Assembly (NCBI RefSeq): GCF_900094925.1
Contig: NZ_FMAY01000006.1
Span: 62,001 to 126,000, forward strand
Direction: 5' to 3'
Length of the DNA: 64,000 nucleotides
Source: Kosakonia oryzendophytica
GTDB lineage: Bacteria; Pseudomonadota; Gammaproteobacteria; Enterobacterales; Enterobacteriaceae
Within the stretch, counting starts at the first letter, position 1. Every line of letters starts with the position of its first letter. The notes beneath the pieces were generated by a model, which saw only the letters and a program-made list of their open reading frames with translations, was not told where the DNA came from and ran no database searches. This document shows positions 28,663 to 37,190 of the stretch, piece by piece. The translations under genes were made by a program, and so were the position numbers.

Positions 28663-30285
28663 ATGGCTCATTGTGCGCAGCCCTCTGCTTTTATTCTGCA
28701 CCAGCTCACCTGCCAGTTTGCGACAGGCGAGACGCTTTTTGGCCCTTTCAATTTGTCGCTTGAACCTGCATTGTGCGGTCTGGTCGGCCGTAACGGATCC
28801 GGTAAAACGCAGCTATTACGTATGCTGGCGGGCCTGGAAACACCGACTTCCGGGCATATCGAGTGCGTGGGTTCACGGGCATACGTTGCTCAACAACATG
28901 AGATATCTGGGACTACCACGCTTGCGGATCTGCTCGGTTATGGCGAGGTTTTTGCCGCCCGTCTGCGGGTGGAACGCGGTGAGTATCGACCTGACGACCT
29001 CGAAAGTCTGGATGGCTTTTGGGATCTCCAGGAGCGCCTGACAGCCGCATTTGCTGAAGCCAGCCTGCCTGCGTTTGAACCCGGTCGCTATGCCATCACG
29101 CTAAGCGGTGGCGAGCGTATGCGTGCGTTACTCTGCGGTGCGTTGATGGCGGATGCCGATTATCTGCTGCTTGATGAACCGACCAATCATCTCGACAGAG
29201 CCGGACGTGAGTGGTTTTACGCCTGTTTATCCCGGCGGCGTGGCGGCGCGTTGGTTGCCACTCATGATCGGGAACTACTGGCACTGATGTCCCGTATTCT
29301 GGAGTTATCGCCAGCGGCAGGGTTGCGCAGCTATGGCGGAAATTATGCGGATTACCAACGCCAGCGGGAGAGCGAGCAGCAAGCTGCCCAGGCCTTGTTG
29401 GAACATGCTGTCACTGAGCGTCGGCGTACCCGCAGCCGATTACAACGTGAGCATGATGCCAGCCAACGTCGTTCGGCACAGACCTTACGTACGGTAGACA
29501 CGCTGAATATTGCGTCGTTTGAGCGGGTAAAATACAAGAACGCAGCGAAAGAGCGTCCCGGCAGTTGGCGTAAACAGCATCGTGAACAAAACGATACGCT
29601 CAATATCGCTGTTAACCAGGCGCGCGAGCGGGTGATGGAAGAGGCGCCGGTGCTGTTCACGCTACCTGGCAATCGTCTTGCGGAGGGGAAACAGGTATTG
29701 GTGATGGAAGATCTGGTATTGCCATATGCTGAACTTCCCCCGCTGAACTGGCGTATGGATGGGCCGATGCGTGTTGCCGTCCGCGGGCCAAATGGTTGTG
29801 GCAAATCAACTCTGTTAAAACTGATTCTGGGCGAACTGGCCCCGCTGTCTGGCAAATGTCATCTTTCGGTCGTTCCCGCTTACCTTGACCAACATTTGTC
29901 GCAGTTGGATCTCACACTGTCGGTCATAGCTCACTTGCGTCTTGATGACACCCCGCTGGATGAGGGGGCGTTGCGTACCCGTCTGGCGCAGCTTCAGCTT
30001 GGTGCGGATAAAGTGACGCTGCCTCTGGCGGCGCTCAGTGGTGGGGAGCGTTTGAAAGCGGCGCTGGCCTGCGTGTTGTGGCGCCGTGAAGCAACGCAGC
30101 TATTAGTGCTGGATGAACCGACAAACCATCTCGATTTGACCTCCACGCAGGCGATTGAAGCTGCACTGGCGGCCTTTCCCGGCGCGATGCTGGTGGTATC
30201 GCATGATGAGGCGTTTCTTCAGGGATTAAAGCTTACGCATTCATTAACGTGGCGAGAAACAGGGTGGTATTGCGAAGGCGATTGA
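28663..30285 (+). CDS. ABC-F family ATPase (ribosome-associated type)
   Basis: This 540-residue soluble protein has two ABC ATPase domains in one chain and no membrane part, which defines the ABC-F family. Domain 1 has Walker A GRNGSGKT (42-49), LSGGERMRALL and YLLLDEPTNHLD; domain 2 has GPNGCGKST, LSGGERLKAAL and LLVLDEPTNHLD. The two are joined by a basic, glutamine/arginine-rich helical linker (about 225-320) that in this family reaches into the ribosome E or P site. It could be a translation factor or a ribosome-protection antibiotic resistance factor; sequence alone does not decide. The start is ATG 28663 with CAGGAG at 28652-28657. It is not one of the four E. coli ABC-F proteins I recognise (Uup, EttA, YbiT, YheS). 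Confidence 0.85.
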   Translation: MAHCAQPSAFILHQLTCQFATGETLFGPFNLSLEPALCGLVGRNGSGKTQLLRMLAGLETPTSGHIECVGSRAYVAQQHEISGTTTLADLLGYGEVFAARLRVERGEYRPDDLESLDGFWDLQERLTAAFAEASLPAFEPGRYAITLSGGERMRALLCGALMADADYLLLDEPTNHLDRAGREWFYACLSRRRGGALVATHDRELLALMSRILELSPAAGLRSYGGNYADYQRQRESEQQAAQALLEHAVTERRRTRSRLQREHDASQRRSAQTLRTVDTLNIASFERVKYKNAAKERPGSWRKQHREQNDTLNIAVNQARERVMEEAPVLFTLPGNRLAEGKQVLVMEDLVLPYAELPPLNWRMDGPMRVAVRGPNGCGKSTLLKLILGELAPLSGKCHLSVVPAYLDQHLSQLDLTLSVIAHLRLDDTPLDEGALRTRLAQLQLGADKVTLPLAALSGGERLKAALACVLWRREATQLLVLDEPTNHLDLTSTQAIEAALAAFPGAMLVVSHDEAFLQGLKLTHSLTWRETGWYCEGD

Positions 30286-30294
30286 GGTGGACGT

Positions 30295-30320
30295 AAACCC
30301 CCGACCTGGCGGGGGTTATA
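30295..30320. terminator. Terminator after the ABC-F gene
   Basis: An eight-base stem AACCCCCG (30296-30303) and CGGGGGTT (30310-30317) has an ACCTGG loop and a weak T-rich tail. It sits between the convergent ABC-F and yiaG genes. Confidence 0.7.
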
Positions 30321-30331
30321 TCTTCCTGAAA

Positions 30332-30625
30332 TCATTCAATTAATTGTTTGCTTAGTGTTGGATTTGCATGAATCAGACGCATCAATTTCATTTCGGTGGC
30401 GGTGGGTTTTACACGTCGTGATTCCCACTCCTGAACCATGGCCACACTGACTCCCATTGCACGTGCGAAATCATCAATTTTCAACCCGGTTCCCCGGCGT
30501 AATTGTTCAAACTCGTTAAAGGAATTCGGCTTTTGGCTCAGGATAACCGCCTGCGTTATCTCTTTTTTGAAAACAATCTGTTCCAGACTACTTAGCAGTT
30601 CAACCATAGGATCTTTATATTCCAT
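30332..30625 (-). CDS. yiaG: HTH-type transcriptional regulator YiaG
   Basis: This 97-residue protein is a small helix-turn-helix regulator of the Xre/HigA-antitoxin type. The helix-turn-helix is IDDFARAMGVSVAMVQEWESRRVKP (about 50-73, read in parts). The whole sequence, from MEYKDPM to LSKQLIE, matches E. coli YiaG, whose targets are not well defined. No toxin gene is adjacent. In E. coli cspA follows yiaG in this neighbourhood; here the ABC-F gene and the c-di-GMP operon occupy that place. Confidence 0.92.
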   Translation of the reverse strand: MEYKDPMVELLSSLEQIVFKKEITQAVILSQKPNSFNEFEQLRRGTGLKIDDFARAMGVSVAMVQEWESRRVKPTATEMKLMRLIHANPTLSKQLIE

Positions 30626-31013
30626 TGAGAACTCCTCTTAAAATCACACAGCGGGATCGTGATACATCTCACTAAGGATAGTCGGGAAAAGTCCTGGTGT
30701 GTGGTGGTCGCAGTGATTTATCGTGCGGTAAACGCGTTTTAATGCGCATGAAATGCATCTTCAGGCGCTTTTTTCCGCTTAATTGCTTGATTCCTCAAAT
30801 GCTGAATGCAGATAGTCTTTTTTTGTAAATCGTCAGCGAAAAGTGGCATGAAGACGATTGCGTGGCAAAGCGCAGGTAAACCTCCTGCCGGTGGCTTTTT
30901 TCCGCCCAGGAATGTAAGGAAGGGGTATCTTGCAACGCTGACCTGGACTATCCTTGTAAGCCACTGGCACACGGGTGCCGATGTGCGCTTTTTTGGGTGA
31001 AAGGAGTAATGAA
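30626..31013. other. Intergenic region between yiaG and yiaF (no gene seen)
   Basis: This 388-base gap separates two divergent genes and should hold both promoters. Several T-runs follow short GC-rich stretches, including a five-base hairpin GGCAC/GTGCC (30966-30979) before TTTTTT at 30989-30994, but none is a convincing terminator. Short open frames here have no ribosome sites or recognisable similarity. Confidence 0.5.
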
Positions 31014-31727
31014 ATGGCGACAGGAAAGTCCTGCTCTCGCTGGTTTGCGCCTCTTGCGGCGTTATTAATGGTAGTTAGCCTGAGTGGGTGTTTCGACAAA
31101 GAAGGCGATCAGCGCAAGGCGTTTATCGATTTCCTGCAAAATACCGCGATGCGGAGCAGCGAACGTCTGCCAGCCCTGACGGCGGATCAGAAAAAACAGT
31201 TTGGCCCGTTTGTGTCCGATTATGCGGTCATTTACGGCTATTCCCAGCAGGTCAATCAGGCGATGGATTCAGGTCTGCGCCCGGTAGTGGACAGCGTTAA
31301 CGCGATTCGCGTACCGCAGGATTATATGACGCAGCGCGAGCCGCTCCGTCAGGCCAATGGTTCTCTCGGCGTGCTGAGCCAGCAACTGCAAAACGCAAAA
31401 ATGCAGGCGGATGCGTCACATGCGGCGTTGAAACAGGCCGACGATCTGAAGCCGGTTTACGATCAGGTGTTTACCAAAGTGGTCACCAACCCCGCTAACG
31501 CGCTGCAACCGCTGATCCCGGCGGCGCAAATCTTCACGCAGCAACTGGTGCAGGTGGGGGATTTTATTGCCCAGCAGAATAACCAGGTGAGCTTTGTCGC
31601 CAACGGTATTCAGTTCCCGACCTCTCAGCAGGCCAGCCAGTACAATGCGCTGATTGGCCCTCTGGCGGCGCAGCATCAGGCCTTTACTCAGGCCTGGACC
31701 GCGGCCGTAAATGCCACCCAGCAGTAA
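31014..31727 (+). CDS. yiaF: DUF3053 lipoprotein YiaF
   Basis: This 237-residue protein starts MATGKSCSRWFAPLAALLMVVSL and carries a lipoprotein box LSGC just after the hydrophobic stretch, so the mature protein should be lipid-anchored facing the periplasm. The rest is helical and glutamine-rich (QQLQNAKMQADASHAALKQ) and matches E. coli YiaF, of unknown function. ATG 31014 has AAGGAG at 31001-31006; an earlier ATG at 30975 is unlikely. A strong terminator follows. Confidence 0.93.
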   Translation: MATGKSCSRWFAPLAALLMVVSLSGCFDKEGDQRKAFIDFLQNTAMRSSERLPALTADQKKQFGPFVSDYAVIYGYSQQVNQAMDSGLRPVVDSVNAIRVPQDYMTQREPLRQANGSLGVLSQQLQNAKMQADASHAALKQADDLKPVYDQVFTKVVTNPANALQPLIPAAQIFTQQLVQVGDFIAQQNNQVSFVANGIQFPTSQQASQYNALIGPLAAQHQAFTQAWTAAVNATQQ

Positions 31728-31737
31728 GCCGGGCGGG

Positions 31738-31770
31738 CAAAAAAAGAGGCGCTATGGCGCCTCTTTTTTA
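31738..31770. terminator. Bidirectional terminator between yiaF and ghrB
   Basis: GAGGCGC (31746-31752) and GCGCCTC (31757-31763) pair around TATG. A-run and T-run flanks on the two sides make it a symmetric terminator for both convergent transcripts. Confidence 0.92.
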
Positions 31771-31789
31771 TGGTGCATCCGGCAGGGGG

Positions 31790-32764
31790 TTAGCGTGCTG
31801 CCTGTGGGTTGACGCAGTTTTTTTCTACCTTGCCATTCAGCGCATCAATCAGGTTATCCACCGCGCAGGCCGCCATATTGTAGCGTGTCTCATGGGTTGC
31901 CGAACCAATGTGCGGCAGTGCCACCACATTCGGCAGCGACAGTAACGGCGAGTCTATTGGCAACGGCTCTTTTTCGAAAACGTCCAGACCAGCGGCCAGG
32001 ATCTCGCCGTTACGCAATGCTTCCACCAGTGCCGTTTCATCAACGACCGGCCCACGGCCTGCGTTAATGAAAATGGCGGATTTTTTCATTATCGCGAACT
32101 GCTTCTCGCCAATCAGGTGATGTGTTTCTTCCGTGAGCGGCAGCACCACGCAGACAAAGTCGGACTCTTTCAGCACGGTTTCCAGGTCGCCATAGCGCGC
32201 CTGAAAGCGTTCTTCCGCTTCCGTATGATGGCGGCGGGCATTATAGAGAATCGGCATACCGAAGCCGAAATGTGCGCGCTGCGCCAACGCCAGGCCAATA
32301 CGGCCCATCCCGATAATCCCCAGGGTTTTGTGGTGCACATCCACGCCAAACCAGTCAGGACCAATGCTGGAGGTCCACTCGCCCACTTTCACGCGTTCAG
32401 CGACTTCCACCACCCGACGGGCGCTGCTCAGTACCAGCGCCATCAGGGTGTCGGCAACGGTTTCCGTCAGTACGGTGGGTGTGTGCATTAGCACGATATT
32501 ACGTGCGTTCAGCGCATCCACATCAAAGTTGTCATAGCCCACGGAAATGGTCGATGTTGCCCGCAGTTGCGGCATCTTCTCCAGCAGCGCCTGGTCCACT
32601 TTTTCACTGGAACCCAGCAGGCCTTGCGCACTGGCGAACGCGTCGGCGAACTGCGCGACAGTTTCTGGCTTCAGATCCGGCACACGCGTGACGGAAAAGT
32701 GCGTTTCCAGGCGTTGTTGCAGAACATCGGGCAAGGCTTTGTACAGGATGATGGACGGCTTCAT
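31790..32764 (-). CDS. ghrB: Glyoxylate/hydroxypyruvate/2-ketogluconate reductase GhrB
   Basis: GhrB is a 324-residue D-isomer-specific 2-hydroxyacid dehydrogenase that reduces glyoxylate, hydroxypyruvate and 2-ketogluconate with NAD(P)H. The sequence shows the Rossmann motif GIIGMGRIG, the catalytic arginine in [10 protein letters not shown], the glutamate in DVFEKEPL and the histidine in [12 protein letters not shown]. The start overlaps the stop of kguT (ATGA), so here ghrB is the last gene of a ketogluconate operon. In the Pseudomonas kgu pathway a reductase (KguD) acts on 2-keto-6-phosphogluconate, and GhrB may fill that slot (inference). Confidence 0.94.
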   Translation of the reverse strand: MKPSIILYKALPDVLQQRLETHFSVTRVPDLKPETVAQFADAFASAQGLLGSSEKVDQALLEKMPQLRATSTISVGYDNFDVDALNARNIVLMHTPTVLTETVADTLMALVLSSARRVVEVAERVKVGEWTSSIGPDWFGVDVHHKTLGIIGMGRIGLALAQRAHFGFGMPILYNARRHHTEAEERFQARYGDLETVLKESDFVCVVLPLTEETHHLIGEKQFAIMKKSAIFINAGRGPVVDETALVEALRNGEILAAGLDVFEKEPLPIDSPLLSLPNVVALPHIGSATHETRYNMAACAVDNLIDALNGKVEKNCVNPQAAR

Positions 32765-34053
32765 GCGGTTCTCCCTTGTGATGATGCGCCTGCCTGAATC
32801 ACGGTATTGTTAGCAGGCTTAACAATTAAAGTAAGCCACACAGAGGCAAAAAGCGCTACCCCCATGAAAATGTACGAAGCAGCCGGACTGCCTGTGGCTC
32901 CATTCAGATAACCCACGAACCACGAGCCGCAGAAGGAGCCCAGCGCCCCCATGCTGTTGATGAGTGCCATCGCTCCACCGGCGACATTGCGCGGCAGCAT
33001 CTCTGGAATAATGGCGAAGAAGGGCCCGTAAGGGGCATACATTGCCGCCCCGGCGACAACCAACAGGGTGTAGGAGATCCAGAAATGGTTGGCTCCGACC
33101 GCCCAGGAGCCAATAAAGGCAAACGCGGCAATCAGCAGCAATGGCCAGACGAACAGTTTACGGTTTTGCAGCTTGTCTGATGCCCATGATGCAAGGATCA
33201 TCGCCAGCGTCGCCGCCAGATAAGGCACCGCAGAGAGCCAGCCCACTTCGACCATGCCAAGGTTTTCACCGCCGCTACGAATAATCGAGGGCAGCCACAG
33301 CACAAAACCGTATACGCCGATGCTCCAGGCAAAATATTGCAGGCACAGCAGCACTACATTGCGGGAACGGAATGCTTCACCGTAGTTGCGAACGGCTTTA
33401 ATACCTTGCTGTTCTTTATCAAGCTGTGCCTGAAGCGCGGCTTTTTCATCCCCGGAAAGCCAGGTGGCCTGCGCAGGTTTATCTTTCACCAGCACCCACC
33501 AGCAAAAGGCCCAGATCACCGCCGGAATGCCTTCAATAATAAACATTTCGCGCCAGCCAAAAGACTGGATCAGATAGCCGGAAACCACCGACATCCACAG
33601 TACAGTCACCGGGTTACCGAGGATCAGGAACGTATTGGCGCGTGAGCGCTCTGATTTGGTAAACCAGTTGCTGATATAAATCAGCATCGCCGGCATCACC
33701 GCCGCTTCTACCACGCCAAGAATAAAGCGGATGGCGGCCAGCATCGGGATATTGCTTACCATCCCGGTGAGCGAGGCGCAGCCCCCCCATAAAATCAGGC
33801 AGATAAAAATCAATTTGCGTACGCTGCGGCGTTCTGCGTAAACCGCACCGGGGATCTGGAAAAAGAAATAGCCAAGGAAAAAGAGGGCGCCGAGTAGTGA
33901 AGAGACGCCTTTGGTGATACCCAAATCGTCATTGATCCCGGCGGCAGAGGCGAAGCTGAAGTTCGCCCGATCGAGATAGGCCAGACTGTAGGTAATAAAC
34001 ACAATCGGCATGATGTACAGCCAGCGTTTTGCAGCATTAGTCGCATTATTCAT
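32761..34053 (-). CDS. kguT: MFS transporter, probable 2-ketogluconate importer KguT
   Basis: This 430-residue inner-membrane protein is a major facilitator of the anion:cation symporter group (ACS; phthalate/glucarate type). It has about twelve hydrophobic helices and the family signature [10 protein letters not shown] in helix 1. The neighbours kguE, kguK, ghrB and a PtxS-type regulator make 2-ketogluconate the likely substrate. ATG 34053 ([11 protein letters not shown]) has an AGAGG site; the 36 upstream in-frame codons are unlikely to be translated. It overlaps ghrB by four bases and lies 85 bases after kguK. Confidence 0.87.
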   Translation of the reverse strand: MNNATNAAKRWLYIMPIVFITYSLAYLDRANFSFASAAGINDDLGITKGVSSLLGALFFLGYFFFQIPGAVYAERRSVRKLIFICLILWGGCASLTGMVSNIPMLAAIRFILGVVEAAVMPAMLIYISNWFTKSERSRANTFLILGNPVTVLWMSVVSGYLIQSFGWREMFIIEGIPAVIWAFCWWVLVKDKPAQATWLSGDEKAALQAQLDKEQQGIKAVRNYGEAFRSRNVVLLCLQYFAWSIGVYGFVLWLPSIIRSGGENLGMVEVGWLSAVPYLAATLAMILASWASDKLQNRKLFVWPLLLIAAFAFIGSWAVGANHFWISYTLLVVAGAAMYAPYGPFFAIIPEMLPRNVAGGAMALINSMGALGSFCGSWFVGYLNGATGSPAASYIFMGVALFASVWLTLIVKPANNTVIQAGASSQGRTA

Positions 34054-34138
34054 AATATTGCCTCTGGAGTGGAGGTTGTTTGCCGTCTGTATGTAGGGTA
34101 CAGCGCGGTAGTGAGTTGCGATAAAACGGGCGCTAACG

Positions 34139-35080
34139 TTATAACGCCCCGAGTTGTTCACGCGTTGGCAATCCCTCGCTGTCTCCCGGCACCTGTATTG
34201 CTAGTGCGCCAATAGCATTACCCCGACGCACGGCGTCAGGCAGGGATTTGCCTTCCAGCAGGGCGCTGATCACGCCCACGGCGAAGCCATCTCCGGCACC
34301 GACGGTGTCCACCACGTTTTCCACTTTTACCGGCGCGACCGCTCCCTGTTCGCCGCTGGCCGTTTTAAACCACGCGCCATCCGCCCCGGTCTTGATCACC
34401 ACTGCCTTCACGCCGTGTTGCAGGTAGAAATCAGCGATACCTTCAGGGGTACGCTGGCCGGTGAGAACGATGCCCTCTTTGAGCCCCGGCAGCACCCAGT
34501 CGGCCTGAAAAGCGAGATGGTTCAGCTTCGTTACCATTTCCGCCTCGCTACGCCATAGCACCGGGCGCAGATTAGGATCAAACGAGATGCTCTTACCCTG
34601 CGCTTTCATGCTCCGCGCGGCATGGTCCAGTAATGCATAAGAGGTGGTCGACAATGCCGCCGCTACCCCGCTCAGATGCAGATGACGTGCCTGGTGAAAG
34701 GCAGCGGCATTAAAATCTTCTGGCGACAGGTGACTGGCAGCGGAACCTTTACGGAAATACTCGACGATGGGATCGGTTCCATTTTCAGCTTTCGATTTCA
34801 ACTGAAAACCCGTTGCGTAGCGCCCGTCGAGGGTCACACCGGTACTATCGATTCCCTCTTTACGCAATGTGTTGAGAATAAAATGGCCAAAGCTGTCATC
34901 GCCAACACGGCTGACCCAACTCACTTTTAACCCAAGCCGTGCCAGCCCGGTTGCGACATTCAGTTCCGCGCCGGCCGCGCGTTTAATAAACTGCGTCGCA
35001 TCAGCAAGCGTGCCGGTTTCGGTGGCGACAAACATCGCCATCGCTTCACCGACAGTGATCACATCCAACGGGTTATGCAT
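34139..35080 (-). CDS. kguK: PfkB-family sugar acid kinase, probable 2-ketogluconokinase KguK
   Basis: This 313-residue ribokinase/PfkB-type kinase shows the N-terminal GAELNVATGLARLG substrate motif and the C-terminal DTVGAGDGFAVGVISALL anion-hole/catalytic motif with the base aspartate. Relatives phosphorylate 2-keto-3-deoxygluconate (KdgK) or 2-ketogluconate (KguK); the operon context favours the latter. ATG 35080 has AGGAG upstream and overlaps kguE by eight bases. Confidence 0.85.
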   Translation of the reverse strand: MHNPLDVITVGEAMAMFVATETGTLADATQFIKRAAGAELNVATGLARLGLKVSWVSRVGDDSFGHFILNTLRKEGIDSTGVTLDGRYATGFQLKSKAENGTDPIVEYFRKGSAASHLSPEDFNAAAFHQARHLHLSGVAAALSTTSYALLDHAARSMKAQGKSISFDPNLRPVLWRSEAEMVTKLNHLAFQADWVLPGLKEGIVLTGQRTPEGIADFYLQHGVKAVVIKTGADGAWFKTASGEQGAVAPVKVENVVDTVGAGDGFAVGVISALLEGKSLPDAVRRGNAIGALAIQVPGDSEGLPTREQLGAL

Positions 35081-35834
35081 GGCGTGGCTCCTCACGTAAT
35101 AAGTTGACGTAATAACGGGTGACGTCGATGGGGGAATCCCCGGTAAGCGGGAATTCAATACCGCGTGGCGCATCGGCGGGTAAGGCATTAAGCAGGGCTA
35201 ACCAGCGAGGGTCGGCCTGGTCCGGCGGCACCGCGCGAAAACGTTCGCCATCGGCGACGGCGGCTTTGACATGGATATAGCTGACGGCGGGAGCAAGCTG
35301 GCGGGCGGCCTGTTCAGGCGCATCTCCTGCCCATAACCAGTTGCCGGTATCAAAGGTCAGCGTGACCGGCAAAGCTTGGGCCTGGCAGGCTGCCTGAAAA
35401 CGTTGCATCGCCGCCAGTGTGCCGCATGCTGTTTGATCGTTTTCCACCACCAGCGCAACCCCACTGCTCGCCAGCCAGTCGCCCAATGTTGCCAGCACGG
35501 AACTGTCCTGAAAATGACCGAGCGAGACTTTAAGCCACAGCGCGTTCAGCAAGCGTGTTTCTTCCAGCAGCGCGGGTAAACAGGGATTGAGCGCCCCATC
35601 TGCCAGGCACAGCGGCTCGGGAGCAGAATAACAGGCCAGCAGATTGTTGACTTCGACGGCGAACGCCAGCGAAGGCAGATGCGCCAGTTCCTCGTCGCTC
35701 AGCAGTTCGCGGCGGATTTCCACGCCGTCGGCACCCGCATTGGCAATGATCGGCAGGACGGCAATCTGCCCACCCTGCGCGTGAAAGTAGTCATGGCCGT
35801 AGGCGGTGGTGACGACGATAATTTTTCTTGGCAT
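35073..35834 (-). CDS. kguE: Sugar phosphate isomerase/epimerase-like protein KguE
   Basis: This 253-residue protein has the xylose-isomerase-like TIM barrel of the IolE/Hyi group. ADGVEIRRELLSD near residue 35, LVVENDQT with a metal glutamate, LTFDTGNWLWAGD and a late YIHVKA histidine are the metal-site segments. KguE accompanies KguK and KguT in Pseudomonas ketogluconate operons; its exact reaction is not firmly established. It is the first gene of the leftward operon and lies directly downstream of the palindromic operator. Confidence 0.82.
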   Translation of the reverse strand: MPRKIIVVTTAYGHDYFHAQGGQIAVLPIIANAGADGVEIRRELLSDEELAHLPSLAFAVEVNNLLACYSAPEPLCLADGALNPCLPALLEETRLLNALWLKVSLGHFQDSSVLATLGDWLASSGVALVVENDQTACGTLAAMQRFQAACQAQALPVTLTFDTGNWLWAGDAPEQAARQLAPAVSYIHVKAAVADGERFRAVPPDQADPRWLALLNALPADAPRGIEFPLTGDSPIDVTRYYVNLLREEPRHA

Positions 35835-35883
35835 AGTCCGGCTCCAGGCATCGACATTGCGTTCAACTGCCTTTAACGCTAGA

Positions 35884-35897
35884 TGGAACCGGTTCCA
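35884..35897. promoter_or_regulatory. Palindromic LacI-type operator upstream of kguE
   Basis: TGGAACCGGTTCCA is a perfect 14-base palindrome in the 110-base ptxS-kguE gap, 50 bases before the kguE start. It differs by one symmetric change from the Pseudomonas PtxS operator TGAAACCGGTTTCA as I recall it. The adjacent LacI-family gene is the natural repressor. Confidence 0.75.
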
Positions 35898-35944
35898 AAG
35901 AAAAGATCACAATGGTGAAATTATGATCGCCATCACGAAGGTTA

Positions 35945-36961
35945 TTAGCGGGATGTGGAGCCGCGAACGATCAGTTCACCGGAGAAAACCTGTTCGCGCA
36001 CCGTGTCGCTGTGGCCTTCAATACGGCGAACCACCTGCTCTACGGCAGCATAACCGATTTGCCAGGTTGGCTGTTTGAGAGTGGTGATACCCACTCCTGC
36101 CAGCTCGGCCCACTCCAGTTCATCAAAACCGAGCAAACCGATATCGCTGCCCCAGTTCAGACCAATGCGCTTCAACGAGCGGGCAACCTGCAGGGTAAGC
36201 GCGCCGTTGGCGGAGATGATCGCTTTACGCATTCCCCGGTGGCTGGCATGAAACTGGCGCAGAGTATTGTCCATTTGCGCGGCTTCATGCAGCGGCGTTT
36301 CGGCGTTTTCCGCCACCATACCTGGGTAGCGGGCGAGGGTGGTGTGAAAGGCGCTCAGCCGCTCGCGGCGGGTATTCACCGTGCCCAGCGGTTCGCTCAG
36401 AAACAGCAACGCTTCAAAACCCTGTTCAATGAGATGTTCGGTCGCGGTGGTGGCGGCTTGCGTGTTATCCAGCCCGACAACATCGCAGGCAAAGTCAGGG
36501 ATTTTGCGATCGATTAACACCATTGGCAGCGACGATTGTTGCAGGCGATTCAGCCCCTCTTCACGCATCCCCACCGCGTTGACCACAATACCTTCCACCT
36601 GGTAACTGCGCAGAAGATCGAGATAGTGCAGTTCCTGATCCACTTCGTTGTTGGTGTTACACACCAGCGGGGTGAACCCCTTTTCACGGCACGCCGCTTC
36701 GATGCCGCTTAACACATGCACGGAATAGGGATTGGTGATATCGGCGATGATCAGACCGATAAGGCGCGTGCGCCCGCGTTTCAGTCCGCGCGCCATCAGG
36801 CTTGGGCGGTAATCCAGTTCGGCGATCGCCTGTTCAATTCGCGCCAGCAGATTGTCGGAAAGCAGGTGTTTTTCACCGTTCAAATAGCGGGAAATACTGG
36901 TTTTGCCCGTTTTCGCTGCTTTTGCGACATCGCTGATGGTGGCGCGCGTCGTTTTCGCCAT
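35945..36961 (-). CDS. ptxS: LacI-family repressor, PtxS-like (ketogluconate regulator)
   Basis: This 338-residue LacI/GalR-family repressor has an N-terminal helix-turn-helix (ATISDVAKAAKTGKTSISRY) with the hinge helix LMARGLKRGRT, and a periplasmic-binding-like ligand domain (LIGLIIADITNPYSVHVLSG to GFDELEWAELAGVGITTLKQP, read in parts). PtxS controls the Pseudomonas kgu operon and binds 2-ketogluconate. The same neighbourhood plus a near-identical operator support that role here. The start is ATG 36961 with GGGAAG upstream. Confidence 0.86.
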   Translation of the reverse strand: MAKTTRATISDVAKAAKTGKTSISRYLNGEKHLLSDNLLARIEQAIAELDYRPSLMARGLKRGRTRLIGLIIADITNPYSVHVLSGIEAACREKGFTPLVCNTNNEVDQELHYLDLLRSYQVEGIVVNAVGMREEGLNRLQQSSLPMVLIDRKIPDFACDVVGLDNTQAATTATEHLIEQGFEALLFLSEPLGTVNTRRERLSAFHTTLARYPGMVAENAETPLHEAAQMDNTLRQFHASHRGMRKAIISANGALTLQVARSLKRIGLNWGSDIGLLGFDELEWAELAGVGITTLKQPTWQIGYAAVEQVVRRIEGHSDTVREQVFSGELIVRGSTSR

Positions 36962-37190
36962 GATTGCTTCCCTCGCCATGAACGTGAATATGTGCCCACA
37001 CCTTAGCGCGAAATGGCGGGCAATCAAGCACTAAGATAAGCCCTGCACGTTGCTTATCACCCGCAGTGAGGGTGTCATGACGTTTAATTCTTTGCTATCT
37101 CGCCGCCGCCGTGGATGATAGAACGCAAAGAAGGATACATTCAAAGCGGCGAACAATCGCCGCCACCTGCAAGCTATTCAGGAGCGCGCT

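Noticed and set aside
30332-30625. Antitoxin of a toxin-antitoxin pair
   Set aside because: The helix-turn-helix resembles antitoxins, but the protein matches YiaG and no toxin-sized gene is adjacent on either side.
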